This document shows positions 26,056 to 34,894 of a stretch of 64,000 bases of DNA, one piece after another (position 1 is the first letter of the stretch; the number at the start of each line of letters is the position of its first letter). The position numbers were made by a program, and so were the translations under genes. The DNA lies in assembly GCF_001544375.1 (NCBI RefSeq), contig NZ_BCQJ01000005.1:1-64000 (forward strand), given 5' to 3'. The notes beneath the pieces are model-generated. The model searched no databases. It saw nothing but the letters and a program-made list of their open reading frames with translations, and was not told the origin of the DNA. Source of the stretch: Enterococcus canis NBRC 100695. Its GTDB lineage: Bacteria; Bacillota; Bacilli; Lactobacillales; Enterococcaceae.

Positions 26056-27610
26056 CTGTTTCCTCCCAAATTGGTAGCAATAAGGTTGCTGTCGTTCGTT
26101 CGCCGCTAGTAAAGGTTAAAGAAGCAGCTCCTTGGTAAAAGAGCTGTAACCGATGCCGGACATTGAGAATACCATAACCAGTCGTAGAGCCTCGATTCAG
26201 TTGATCTACTTGAGTCGGTGAAATAGGTGAACCACTATTCTGAATGGCGATACGCAAAAATTGTCCGTTTTTGGAGACATCGATTAAGATTTCTCCTGGT
26301 CTTTTTTGCGGGCGAATCCCATGATTTAGGGCGTTTTCAACCAGTGGCTGCAATAAAAAATGCAGCATGAGAGAATTGCCCAGGTCTGGAGAACAGCGTA
26401 CCGTGACAGTTGCAAGCTCTTCGTGCCGTATCTTTTGAATCGCTAAATAGCTTTGGACATGAGCTAGCTCTTCGGAAACGGTGATACATTCAGCTCCGTG
26501 ATTCAATCCTTTACGGAAAAATGTGCTGAGGTATTCAATCGTTGTGACGGCCTCCTCTGCGTCGCCGCCAAGAATCTGCCATTGGATAGTGTCTAGCGTG
26601 TTATATAAAAAATGCGGTTGGATTTGAGCTTGTAACGTTTTGATAGAAGCCAATCGATACTGTTGTTCTTTTTGATAAACGTCATCTAATGTTTGATTGA
26701 ACGCCTGACTTAACTCGACCATCTCTTGCGGTGATTGGACCAAGCTGCGAGCACCGCGATTTCCTTGCTGTACAGCTTTCATAGTATGGCGAATCGCAGA
26801 TAAGGGCTGGATAATTTGTCGAAAAAGATAGAATAGCAACAATCCGAGTAGAAGGCTCACAATGATTCCAACCAACACTAAGTAGTCACGCATTTGGCTA
26901 GCACTTTGCCCAAGGCTAGCTTTTGGGACAACATAATTGATCTTCCAATTTGACAGCAAATCAATAGAGCTAGTAAAGAGTAGCTCTTTAACAGGATCAA
27001 TTTTCAAAGCATCGCTATCTCCTCCTAATAAAGAGCCCTGTCCGTCATAAAGGGTCAATTCATGGGCTAATGATTGTACCTTATGCAAAGGGATTGCCGC
27101 GGCGATATACATTGTTCCGTCATTTAGTGGTCGAGACAGCCGATAGAGAATGATTACCGCATCACGATCATCTTCTTTAGAAGATAGCAAGTGGCTGACA
27201 GTATAAGATAGGTTAGGGTGTGTAACCATTTCTTGGTAATAATTTCGGTCTGCAATCGAAAAATCTGGGTAGTCGGGTGAATGTGAAATACCATCCGCGG
27301 TCACCAACCGAATGGACAGGTAGTTATCAGAATCATAGCGAGATACCGCGATGGTTTCTTGAAAAAATTGCGTTTGATCATACGCTACCCGAGTAGGTAA
27401 GTCAGCAAGTAAGCGAAGCTCTGCTAAGCGTTCACCAAACCAACTATTGATCTGGCTTGTGCGGTTATCTACAAATTTTTGTGTTATTGAAATGTTGAGA
27501 GGTATTACCATTCTAGTTAATTGGAGTTGCATTGTACCGTAAATTGAAGCGATTAATGAAACAGATATTAAGATAAAGACGACAATAATTTGTTTTTTTA
27601 AGGACTTCAT
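26030..27610 (-). CDS. Sensor histidine kinase, YesM-like
   Basis: The 526-residue kinase has a membrane helix at about 8-28, an extracytoplasmic sensor region (about 30-230, Cache-like), a second helix (about 245-265), HAMP, and the His-kinase block QIQPHFLYNTLDTIQW with a GHKL ATPase domain (VENALNHGI, GYGILNVRHRL). I place the start at ATG 27610 behind AAAGGAGCC, not at the longer frame. It probably senses a substrate outside the cell and drives the flavoprotein gene next door. Confidence 0.92.
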   Translation of the reverse strand: MKSLKKQIIVVFILISVSLIASIYGTMQLQLTRMVIPLNISITQKFVDNRTSQINSWFGERLAELRLLADLPTRVAYDQTQFFQETIAVSRYDSDNYLSIRLVTADGISHSPDYPDFSIADRNYYQEMVTHPNLSYTVSHLLSSKEDDRDAVIILYRLSRPLNDGTMYIAAAIPLHKVQSLAHELTLYDGQGSLLGGDSDALKIDPVKELLFTSSIDLLSNWKINYVVPKASLGQSASQMRDYLVLVGIIVSLLLGLLLFYLFRQIIQPLSAIRHTMKAVQQGNRGARSLVQSPQEMVELSQAFNQTLDDVYQKEQQYRLASIKTLQAQIQPHFLYNTLDTIQWQILGGDAEEAVTTIEYLSTFFRKGLNHGAECITVSEELAHVQSYLAIQKIRHEELATVTVRCSPDLGNSLMLHFLLQPLVENALNHGIRPQKRPGEILIDVSKNGQFLRIAIQNSGSPISPTQVDQLNRGSTTGYGILNVRHRLQLFYQGAASLTFTSGERTTATLLLPIWEETDEKSLDCG

Positions 27611-27739
27611 AAAGGCTCCTTTGCTCATTTTTTCACTTTTTGTCGGAAATGTCCACTTAATATAGGGAAAGTCCAAAGACGTTTTAGTTACTTCTCATTA
27701 TACTGAACTTATCAAGTATAGGAAGAGGAGTTGGAAAAA

Positions 27740-29485
27740 GTGAGACGAAAATGGTTAACGGGAATTATTTTATTGGGATTTTTAGCGGGGTGTAGTACGG
27801 GGAATGCACAAACAGTGGAAGGCGTTGGACAAGGGAAACATGGGGATATTAAAGTAGAAGTTTCCTTAAAAGACGAAAAAATTCAAGATATCAAAGTGCT
27901 GTCTCAAAAGGAAAATGATGTCTTGGCAGAACCTGTTTATGGTCAATTAAAGGACACAATCATTGCTGGAAACTCTGCTAATGTTGATGTAGTTTCAGGA
28001 TCAACAGCAACTAGTGAAGGGTATATCGCAGCAGTAAAGGATGCAATCGAAAAATCTGGTTTGACTTTGGCAGCTGTGAAAAAAGCCAACAGAAAAGAAA
28101 CAAAGTTAGAATCAGATCAGACGTACGATGTGGTTGTTGTTGGGTCCGGAGGCGCGGGTTTCAGTGCTGCGATCGAAGCGGCAGAAGCAGGTAAATCCGT
28201 TGCAATCATTGAAAAAATGCCCACTGTTGGAGGAAACACGTTGATTTCTGGAGGCGAAATGAACGCTCCAGGAAATTGGGTCCAAAAAAATCTAGGAATC
28301 GAAGGGGATTCTGTCGAGAGTTATTATGAAGACACGATGAAGGGGGGCGACAATGTTGGTGATCCTAAAATGGTGCGTATAATGGCTGAAAAAGCTCTCA
28401 CCTCAGCTGAGTGGTTGCGGGATGAGATTCAAGTGGAATTTTTAGAAGATCAGCTGTTCCAGTTTGGGGGACATAGTTATAAACGCGCACTGATTCCTGT
28501 AAGGCACACGGGTCAAGAAATTATTAGTAAAATGAAAAAGAAAGCTGAAACTTTGAAGATTCCTATCATCTTAAATACCCAAGCAACTGAATTGATTCAA
28601 GATAAAGATGGGAAAGTCATAGGTGTTAAAGCTATTCATAATGAAAAGGATCAAGTGACTTTTAATGCCCAAAAAGCAGTAATTTTGACCACTGGTGGAT
28701 TTGGTTCAAATATCGAAATGCGCAAAAAATACAATTCTGAATATGATGAACGCTACAAATCCACTGATACGGAAGGAACAACTGGTGATGGTATCGTAAT
28801 GGGAGAAAAAGTAGGTGCTGCTTTGACCAATATGGAAAATATTCAAACCTATCCAGTAGCGAATCCTGAGACAGGGGTCATCTCACTACTAGCAGACACT
28901 CGTTTTGACGGTGCAATTTTGATCAATCAAGAAGGTCAACGATTCGTAGAAGAATTAGATCGTCGGGATGTGATCTCGCAAGCAATCTTGAATCAAACTG
29001 GTGGCTATGCCTACCAGCTATGGAATGACACGATTGATGCCATTTCTAAAACAAAAGAAGCACACGAAGATGAGTATAATGAATTGATTGAGCAGAAATT
29101 ATTGGTAAAAGCAGAAACAATCGAAAAAGCCGCTGCTTTCTTTGATATTGATGTAGACAATTTGAAAGCCACTATCAAGAAAGTCAATGAGTATGCCAAA
29201 AGTGGCGATGACCAAGATTTTCACCACAGAGGTGGGTTAGTCTCTTTGGAAAAAGGACCTTATTATATTGAAAAAGCTGTTCCTTCAGTACATCATACAA
29301 TGGGTGGATTAGTTATTAACGAAAAGACAGAAGTCTTGGATAAGAATAATCAGGCCATTCCGGGACTCTATGCAGCTGGAGAATTAACTGGTGTGATTCA
29401 AGGAGCTAACCGCCTGGGTGGTAATGCTATTACGGATATTATTACCTTTGGTCGTATCGCAGGGCAATCTGCTGGAAATCTATAG
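27740..29485 (+). CDS. Extracellular flavoprotein reductase (fumarate reductase/UrdA family) lipoprotein
   Basis: The protein has about 581 residues. A lipoprotein signal (GFLAGC) is followed by an FMN-binding domain with the flavinylation-type motif DVVSGSTATS and a FAD domain starting DVVVVGSGGAGFSAAIEAAEAG. The C-terminal GGLVINEKT, GLYAAGEL and GANRLGGNAITD blocks are typical of fumarate reductase and urocanate reductase. GTG 27740 fits the AGGAAGAGGAG spacing better than TTG 27731. Surface-tethered flavinylated reductases take electrons from the membrane to reduce external acceptors. The acceptor here is not known. Confidence 0.88.
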   Translation: MRRKWLTGIILLGFLAGCSTGNAQTVEGVGQGKHGDIKVEVSLKDEKIQDIKVLSQKENDVLAEPVYGQLKDTIIAGNSANVDVVSGSTATSEGYIAAVKDAIEKSGLTLAAVKKANRKETKLESDQTYDVVVVGSGGAGFSAAIEAAEAGKSVAIIEKMPTVGGNTLISGGEMNAPGNWVQKNLGIEGDSVESYYEDTMKGGDNVGDPKMVRIMAEKALTSAEWLRDEIQVEFLEDQLFQFGGHSYKRALIPVRHTGQEIISKMKKKAETLKIPIILNTQATELIQDKDGKVIGVKAIHNEKDQVTFNAQKAVILTTGGFGSNIEMRKKYNSEYDERYKSTDTEGTTGDGIVMGEKVGAALTNMENIQTYPVANPETGVISLLADTRFDGAILINQEGQRFVEELDRRDVISQAILNQTGGYAYQLWNDTIDAISKTKEAHEDEYNELIEQKLLVKAETIEKAAAFFDIDVDNLKATIKKVNEYAKSGDDQDFHHRGGLVSLEKGPYYIEKAVPSVHHTMGGLVINEKTEVLDKNNQAIPGLYAAGELTGVIQGANRLGGNAITDIITFGRIAGQSAGNL

Positions 29486-29542
29486 AAGAAAAAAGAGAAT
29501 CTTTTTGTGGTACACTAAGGAAAAAGAAACTCAGGTGATTTC

Positions 29543-30202
29543 ATGAAATTGGTGCTGATTCGACATGGTCAAAGTTTGGCCAATCAACAAAATGTTTTCA
29601 CTGGTTGGCTAGACGAACCGCTTACAGATCTTGGTGTAGAAGAAGCCCGTGCAATTGCAAAAAAGTTGAAAACGCTAGCGATTCCATTTGACCAGGCTTT
29701 CACCTCTGTTTTAACAAGAGCCGTCAAATCTACTAATATTATTTTGGAAGAACTCGATCAATTATATGTACCGGTGACTAAAACTTGGCGCTTAAACGAA
29801 CGTCATTATGGAGCGTTACAAGGTCTAGATAAAACCGTCAATAGTGAAAAATATGGTGCTGAGCAAGTCGCAGCATGGCGCCGAGACTACCGGGCAACGT
29901 TACCATTAGCCAGTGAACCCATGAAAGACCGCCGTTATCAAGGTGTAGAGCCTAAGCAACTACCATTAGGCGAAAATTTAGCTCAGACAATGGAACGACT
30001 CATTCCTTGGTGGCAAGACGAAATTGCTCCGTATATAAACGAAGATAAAAATATTTTAGTCGTTTCTCATGGCAACACGTTACGAGCATTAGTGAAATTT
30101 ATTGAAGAGATCTCCGATGATGGAATCGCGCAGATTGAGATCCCAACAGGAACGGGAATAGTTTATGAGTTATCTGAAGAAATACGTCGCAGACTAATTT
30201 GA
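29543..30202 (+). CDS. gpmA: 2,3-bisphosphoglycerate-dependent phosphoglycerate mutase
   Basis: The enzyme interconverts 3- and 2-phosphoglycerate in glycolysis. The 219-residue chain has the phospho-His motif LIRHGQSLANQQN (H8), FTGWLDEPLTDLG, the LNERHYGALQG block and the second His in VVSHGNTLRALVK. It is slightly short of the usual 228 residues. A flavoprotein gene precedes it and a terminator follows. Confidence 0.92.
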   Translation: MKLVLIRHGQSLANQQNVFTGWLDEPLTDLGVEEARAIAKKLKTLAIPFDQAFTSVLTRAVKSTNIILEELDQLYVPVTKTWRLNERHYGALQGLDKTVNSEKYGAEQVAAWRRDYRATLPLASEPMKDRRYQGVEPKQLPLGENLAQTMERLIPWWQDEIAPYINEDKNILVVSHGNTLRALVKFIEEISDDGIAQIEIPTGTGIVYELSEEIRRRLI

Positions 30203-30204
30203 AA

Positions 30205-30240
30205 AACGCCTTGAAGGACTTCCACTTCAAGGCGTTCTTT
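30205..30240 (+). terminator. Terminator after gpmA
   Basis: A perfect 12-bp stem, AACGCCTTGAAG / CTTCAAGGCGTT, with an 8-base loop is followed by CTTT. Confidence 0.8.
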
Positions 30241-30301
30241 AGACTTAACGAAACTTCTTTCGTATGAGATAATTTTTATAAGAAGACTTAAGGAGTATGT
30301 G

Positions 30302-31084
30302 ATGATTGGAATTATTTATTTTATTGTGATTATTTTGGCCAATACAGTCGGTGCGATATCCGGCATGGGTGGTGGTGTGATCATCAAGCCTGTTCTGGAT
30401 TTTATCGGCTATCACTCGGTGGCTGCTATCTCGTTTTACTCGACAGTAGCCGTATTTACCATGTCGATTTCTTCAACAATCCGCCAAGTTAAGAGCGGTC
30501 AAACGATTCGATGGCGAACGGTTCTGTGGGTCTCTCTAGGAGCCGTTGTAGGCGGGATTTTGGGGAATATCAGCTTTGAATCATTGCTAGGATATTTTGA
30601 TAGTGAGTCCACCGTCCAACTGATTCAGATTGGTCTAACGATTGTGACGTTGTTGTTTGCTTTTCTTTATACAAAGTATGATTGGCGCAGTTTCCACTTT
30701 GATTCTATTATCGGTTACTTATTTTGCGGCTTTACGTTAGGCTTTTTAGCGAGTTTACTAGGAATCGGTGGCGGCCCTATCAACGTATCTTTGTTGATGC
30801 TGATGTTTAGCCTGCCTATCAAGGAAGCGACTATCTATTCGATTTGTACGATTTTCTTTTCCCAGCTAGCCAAATTAGTAACCATCACCGTTAACACTGG
30901 TTTTGACCGCTATGATCTGACGATGTTACTTTATGTGATTCCGGCCGCAATACTAGGTGGTTTACTAGGTGCTAAGGCAAGTCAGCAGCTCTCGCCTAAG
31001 AAAGTAACCACAATTTTTCAAGCTGTGATTGCAGTGGTGCTACTAATCAATCTGTATAATGGTTGGCGGATTCTTATCAGATGA
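30302..31084 (+). CDS. TauE/SafE family permease
   Basis: The 260-residue membrane protein has about eight helices and the two half-repeats of the family, each with a Gly-rich motif: AISGMGGGVIIKP near the start and LLGIGGGPINVS in the middle. Members export sulfite, sulfoacetate or other small anions. I prefer ATG 30302 over GTG 30299 by ribosome-site spacing. The substrate is unknown. Confidence 0.87.
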   Translation: MIGIIYFIVIILANTVGAISGMGGGVIIKPVLDFIGYHSVAAISFYSTVAVFTMSISSTIRQVKSGQTIRWRTVLWVSLGAVVGGILGNISFESLLGYFDSESTVQLIQIGLTIVTLLFAFLYTKYDWRSFHFDSIIGYLFCGFTLGFLASLLGIGGGPINVSLLMLMFSLPIKEATIYSICTIFFSQLAKLVTITVNTGFDRYDLTMLLYVIPAAILGGLLGAKASQQLSPKKVTTIFQAVIAVVLLINLYNGWRILIR

Positions 31085-31143
31085 TTACTTTGCAAATATC
31101 ATTCTACAATACTTCATTTCAAATTATGGTTGCTTATAAAGAT

Positions 31144-31185
31144 AGCCTGCTATTCATCTTTAACGGTGAGTAGCAGGCTGTTTTT
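31144..31185. terminator. Terminator between convergent genes
   Basis: The stem AGCCTGCTA / TAGCAGGCT extends inward by TTCA/TGAG and is followed by GTTTTTATT on the plus strand. It separates the permease gene from the convergent DJ-1 gene. Confidence 0.8.
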
Positions 31186-31203
31186 ATTATCTGAAAAGGC
31201 GAA

Positions 31204-31707
31204 TCACAACGTCATCACAATAGCTTGATTAAAGGCAGGAAGGTCATCTGGATTCCGACTCGTTACTAGTCGGAATTGTTGGTCGAAAACAACGGGTTCG
31301 TCTGTTACAGTGGCACCAGCGTAACGTAAATCTGGTTGAACTGATTCATAGGCTGTTAATTGTAGTTGGTTAGACAACTCAGTTTGAATAAACAACTGGG
31401 GTCCGTGACAAATGGCGAAAACAGGTTTGTCGGATTGCAGGAAGTCTTTGACTAGTTGTACAAAGCGGTCGTCCGTACGCAGTTGATCGGGAGAAAAACC
31501 CCCTGGAATCAAAAGGGCATCATAATCGGCAAGACGGGTGTCATCAATGGTTTGATCGATTTCAAAGATAGTTCCTTTTTTGCCTTTTACTTCATCTAAT
31601 GAATCACTGATCAAGACCACCTCATGGCCAGCGGCTTCTAAGGCTTCTGTGGGCGAGGTTACTTCAACATCTTCTACTAAGTCGGTTAAAATCGTAGCAA
31701 CTTTCAT
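31204..31707 (-). CDS. DJ-1/PfpI family protein
   Basis: The 167-residue protein has the DJ-1/PfpI fold signature with the nucleophilic Cys in AICHGPQ (about 98) and the acid Glu region near the start. Family members act as proteases, glyoxalases or deglycases. The subtype most resembles YhbO/PfpI. It has an own ribosome site and stands alone. A second, more distant family member lies at 45321-45962. Confidence 0.88.
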   Translation of the reverse strand: MKVATILTDLVEDVEVTSPTEALEAAGHEVVLISDSLDEVKGKKGTIFEIDQTIDDTRLADYDALLIPGGFSPDQLRTDDRFVQLVKDFLQSDKPVFAICHGPQLFIQTELSNQLQLTAYESVQPDLRYAGATVTDEPVVFDQQFRLVTSRNPDDLPAFNQAIVMTL

Positions 31708-31936
31708 CGAACTCCTCCTTTGCTTCTAGCATAACTAAAATTGAACATAGAATGCAAAGAAAACGCTTTTTCGGTATTTAGTTAAATAATAATGAGAAGA
31801 ATACAAAATAAATGTATCGTTATTTATATTTCGTATAAACTGCCATAAAAACTTTTACTTTGTGAGGTGTCTTATTATTTTATTTGTCCAGGATAAAAAG
31901 GTTCGAAAGAAATTGATGAGAAGAGTAAAAATAAAT

Positions 31937-31992
31937 TTGACGTTATATCTAGTTATTGATACTATTACACACGATAGTGATAATCATTATCA
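31937..31992 (+). promoter_or_regulatory. Upstream promoter with Fur-type box before fabO
   Basis: TTGACG (31937-31942), 17 bases, TACTAT (31960-31965) is followed at the expected start site by GATAGTGATAATCATTATC (31973-31991). That matches the classical Fur box at 18 of 19 bases and contains the exact 7-1-7 form TGATAATCATTATCA (31978-31992). Binding by Fur, or by a Fur relative such as Zur or PerR, is inferred. Confidence 0.7.
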
Positions 31993-32012
31993 ATTTTTAT
32001 TTAAATAAATAC

Positions 32013-32090
32013 TTTGACTATCAAAATATATATTAGTGATATTTTATATTTTTGCTAAAATACCAAATCTTATAAATTTTGATAATCAAA
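32013..32090 (+). promoter_or_regulatory. Two FabT-type operators before fabO
   Basis: TTTGACTATCAAA (32013-32025) and TTTGATAATCAAA (32078-32090) both match the FabT palindrome TTTGA-N3-TCAAA known from streptococci, lactococci and enterococci. The first covers a TTGACT -35 element (32014-32019). The second lies 17 bp before the fabO start. FabT represses fatty acid synthesis when exogenous fatty acids are present. Confidence 0.78.
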
Positions 32091-32107
32091 CTAAATAGGA
32101 GGATTTT

Positions 32108-33340
32108 ATGCGCAGAGTTGTGATTACTGGACAAGGAATTATTTCACCGCTAGGAAATAAGGTGAAAGACTATTGGGAAAATCTATTAGCAGGCAAGATT
32201 GGTTTTGGACCTATCACGCATTTTGATGCGGAGGCGACGGGGATTACATTAGCTGCCGAAGTTAAAGAATTTGATGGAGCGGAATTAGGAAAAAAAGCAC
32301 TCAAAAGAATGGATCTCTATTCGCAATATGGTGTGTCTGCAGCAATGCAAGCCTATGAAGAAGCAGGACTGCAAAAAACAACCATTGATCCCAAGCGTTT
32401 TGGTGTGATTGTTGGGACCGGAATCGGCGGCATGACGACGCTGCAAAATCAAGTTCGCGTGATGGATACTAAGGGTCCGCAACGGGTAACACCATTTTTT
32501 GTACCAATGGTGATTCCCAATATGATTGCTGGAAATTTGTCTTTACAATTTGGTGCACAAAATATTTCGCAGACGGTGGTGACTGCCTGCGCATCTGCGA
32601 CAAATGCGATTGGCGAAGCCTTTCGCAAAATAAAATATGGTGAAGCGGATGTCATGCTGACAGGGGGCGCAGAGGCCACGATTTGTGAGATTGGAATCTC
32701 AGGTTTTGCCGCGCTGAATGCCTTAAGTAAAGCAACCGACCCGGAGCGTGCGTCCATTCCTTTTGATAAAGAGCGCCATGGCTTTGTGATGGGCGAAGGT
32801 GCAGGTATGCTGATTTTGGAAGAGTTGAGCCACGCACAAAAGCGGCAAGCAACGATTTTAGCAGAGGTAGTAGGTTATGGTGCTAACTGTGACGCTTATC
32901 ATATGACCGCGCCAAAAACAGACGGCGAATTAGCAGCTGAGGCGATGCAGACGGCGTTGAACGAAGCGGGTATTACAGGGGAAGATGTTGACTATATCAA
33001 TGCTCATGGTACATCCACTCCTGCCAATGACGCGGCCGAAACTACCGCTATCAAGCGAGCCTTTGGGGCAGCGGCTAAAGAAATTCCTATTTCTAGCACT
33101 AAGAGTATGATTGGTCATTTACTAGGAGCGGCTGGCGCAGTGGAGGCCATTGCCACTGTTTGTACTTTGCGTACTGGCTGGGCCCACCCTACGGCAAATT
33201 TACGGGTGGCAGACGAGGCCTGTGATTTGGATTATCTCCCAGAAGCTCGTGAAATCAAGCCGCAGTATGCGTTAAGTGAGTCCTTTGGTTTTGGTGGTCA
33301 TAATGCAGTGATTTGTTTGAAAAAATGGGAGGAAGACTAA
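32108..33340 (+). CDS. fabO: 3-oxoacyl-ACP synthase II, FabO/FabF type
   Basis: This condensing enzyme extends acyl-ACP by two carbons. The 410-residue chain has the KAS II triad: Cys about 163 in TACASATNAIGEA, His in NAHGTSTPANDAAE and His in KSMIGHLLGAAGA. The two-gene layout with a FabZ-type dehydratase, away from the main fab operon and behind FabT boxes, matches fabO-fabN of Enterococcus faecalis, the pair that makes unsaturated fatty acids. FabF by sequence class is certain; the FabO role is inferred from layout. Confidence 0.88.
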   Translation: MRRVVITGQGIISPLGNKVKDYWENLLAGKIGFGPITHFDAEATGITLAAEVKEFDGAELGKKALKRMDLYSQYGVSAAMQAYEEAGLQKTTIDPKRFGVIVGTGIGGMTTLQNQVRVMDTKGPQRVTPFFVPMVIPNMIAGNLSLQFGAQNISQTVVTACASATNAIGEAFRKIKYGEADVMLTGGAEATICEIGISGFAALNALSKATDPERASIPFDKERHGFVMGEGAGMLILEELSHAQKRQATILAEVVGYGANCDAYHMTAPKTDGELAAEAMQTALNEAGITGEDVDYINAHGTSTPANDAAETTAIKRAFGAAAKEIPISSTKSMIGHLLGAAGAVEAIATVCTLRTGWAHPTANLRVADEACDLDYLPEAREIKPQYALSESFGFGGHNAVICLKKWEED

Positions 33341-33772
33341 ATGAAAAAAGTTTTTACGGCACAAGAAGTGATGGAGATTATTCCCAATCGTTATCCGATT
33401 TGCTATATCGATTATGTGGATGAGCTGTCAGAAAATCATATCATGGCTACTAAAAATGTGACAATCAACGAAGAATTTTTCCAAGGACATTTTCCAGGAG
33501 AACCCACCATGCCAGGCGTGTTGATTTTAGAATCTTTGGCACAAGCTGGCTCGATTTTAATTTTAAAATCACCAGAGTTTGAAGGGCAAACAGCCTATAT
33601 TGGCGGTATTGACAAAGCACGTTTCCGTCAAAAAGTTGTGCCGGGAGATGTATTAAAGCTGGTATTTGATATCCAGAAAGTTCGGGGCAATGTTGGTACG
33701 GCACAGGCAGCGGCATTTGTTGAAGAGAAGAAAGTTTGTAGCTGCGAATTTACCTTTATCGTAGGTGCCTAA
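33341..33772 (+). CDS. fabN: 3-hydroxyacyl-ACP dehydratase, FabN/FabZ type
   Basis: The 143-residue hot-dog protein has the FabZ catalytic motif GHFPGEPTMPGVLILESLAQ (His and Glu) and follows fabO with no gap. In E. faecalis FabN is a FabZ relative that both dehydrates and isomerises trans-2- to cis-3-decenoyl-ACP, starting unsaturated fatty acids. Whether this copy isomerises cannot be seen from the sequence; the pairing supports it. Confidence 0.87.
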   Translation: MKKVFTAQEVMEIIPNRYPICYIDYVDELSENHIMATKNVTINEEFFQGHFPGEPTMPGVLILESLAQAGSILILKSPEFEGQTAYIGGIDKARFRQKVVPGDVLKLVFDIQKVRGNVGTAQAAAFVEEKKVCSCEFTFIVGA

Positions 33773-33775
33773 AGA

Positions 33776-33815
33776 AACAGCTGACCGCAGGAAAACCTGT
33801 TGTCAGCTGTTTTAC
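33776..33815. terminator. Terminator between fabN and the convergent acyltransferase
   Basis: The stem AACAGCTGAC / GTCAGCTGTT with an inner CAGG/CCTG pair is followed by TTTTAC. The T-run is short. Confidence 0.65.
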
Positions 33816-34801
33816 GGCTTCATAATAAAATGGATAATGCGGTCTAATGTCTGGCTCAACCAGTCGGTGACTTTTTTACGTGAGAGGAAATAGACCGTCA
33901 AGCTAGAACCGAGTATGAGAAAAATTAGATGCATAATGGGGTTGGGAATCCATTCGCCTAGATACACAATAGGGGCAATTAAGTAGATATGAAGTAGATA
34001 AATTGCTAACGTGTGTTTGCCCCATAGAGTAAAGAAGGTCGTACGCTTGGTCGTCAATGCTAAAAAAACAAAAACGAAGGCAAATCCCAAGGCATACCAG
34101 TAAATATCGGCTAAAAGATTTTGCCATAAGGGAATGTCAAAGAGGTTATATGCACGATCTCCCCATAGTAATTCTGCGGGTAATTGTAGTTGACGCCAAA
34201 GAATTGTAGTTGCAACGCCTAATCCAATAATCAGTAGACTTAAGGTTTTACGAAAAGGAAATTGGCGGATTTTTTGAACCTTCTCTGGTGTCGTAAAATA
34301 ACCTGCCAAAAAGTAGGGTAGGAAGCCCAGCGTTCGGGCCATTGCCATGTAAGTTCCAAATTCTGTTAACATGCCAGAAAAAATTCCGACGATTAGGCTC
34401 AAAATCAAGACATGACGAACTTTGACTAAGTCAGGTAACAATAGCCGCCAGATAAACATACAGTAGAGAAACCATAAGGTCCATCCGGGGCTGAGGATTA
34501 GGATGGCTTCAATCTTCCCCGTCGCGAGTAAAATCAGACTTAACATGATATTCAGCAACAAGTATGGTATCAAAAAGGTTTTAACCGCTGTTTGCCGTCC
34601 TTTTTGCAGATTTTTGGAAAAATAGCCAGAAATAAAGACGAAGACTGGCATATGGAACAAATAAATAAAGATATAAAGAAATGAGCCAATCCCGCTATGC
34701 AGCCGGAAATACTCGAGAGCGTGTCCCAAGACGACTAAAAAAATCAGGATTCCGCGCACATTATCAAAAATGAGCTCGCGTTTAGGTGAAATAGTGGACA
34801 C
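33812..34801 (-). CDS. Membrane acyltransferase (acyltransferase-3 / fucose-4-O-acetylase type)
   Basis: The 329-residue protein has about ten hydrophobic helices. It opens with KRELIFDNVRGILIFLVVLGH, whose R and H are the acyltransferase-3 signature, and has a FISGYFSK block. Members acetylate cell-surface polysaccharides or peptidoglycan. It is shorter than OatA and lacks the extracellular SGNH domain. It stands alone; the target is unknown. Confidence 0.85.
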   Translation of the reverse strand: MSTISPKRELIFDNVRGILIFLVVLGHALEYFRLHSGIGSFLYIFIYLFHMPVFVFISGYFSKNLQKGRQTAVKTFLIPYLLLNIMLSLILLATGKIEAILILSPGWTLWFLYCMFIWRLLLPDLVKVRHVLILSLIVGIFSGMLTEFGTYMAMARTLGFLPYFLAGYFTTPEKVQKIRQFPFRKTLSLLIIGLGVATTILWRQLQLPAELLWGDRAYNLFDIPLWQNLLADIYWYALGFAFVFVFLALTTKRTTFFTLWGKHTLAIYLLHIYLIAPIVYLGEWIPNPIMHLIFLILGSSLTVYFLSRKKVTDWLSQTLDRIIHFIMKP

Positions 34802-34894
34802 CTCCTACAGACTAGTTTATGCTAATTTTATATTGTTATTTTAACACGACTTGTTTGAAAATAGGGCGATTATCAGTAAAAAGGAGGGTGTGTG

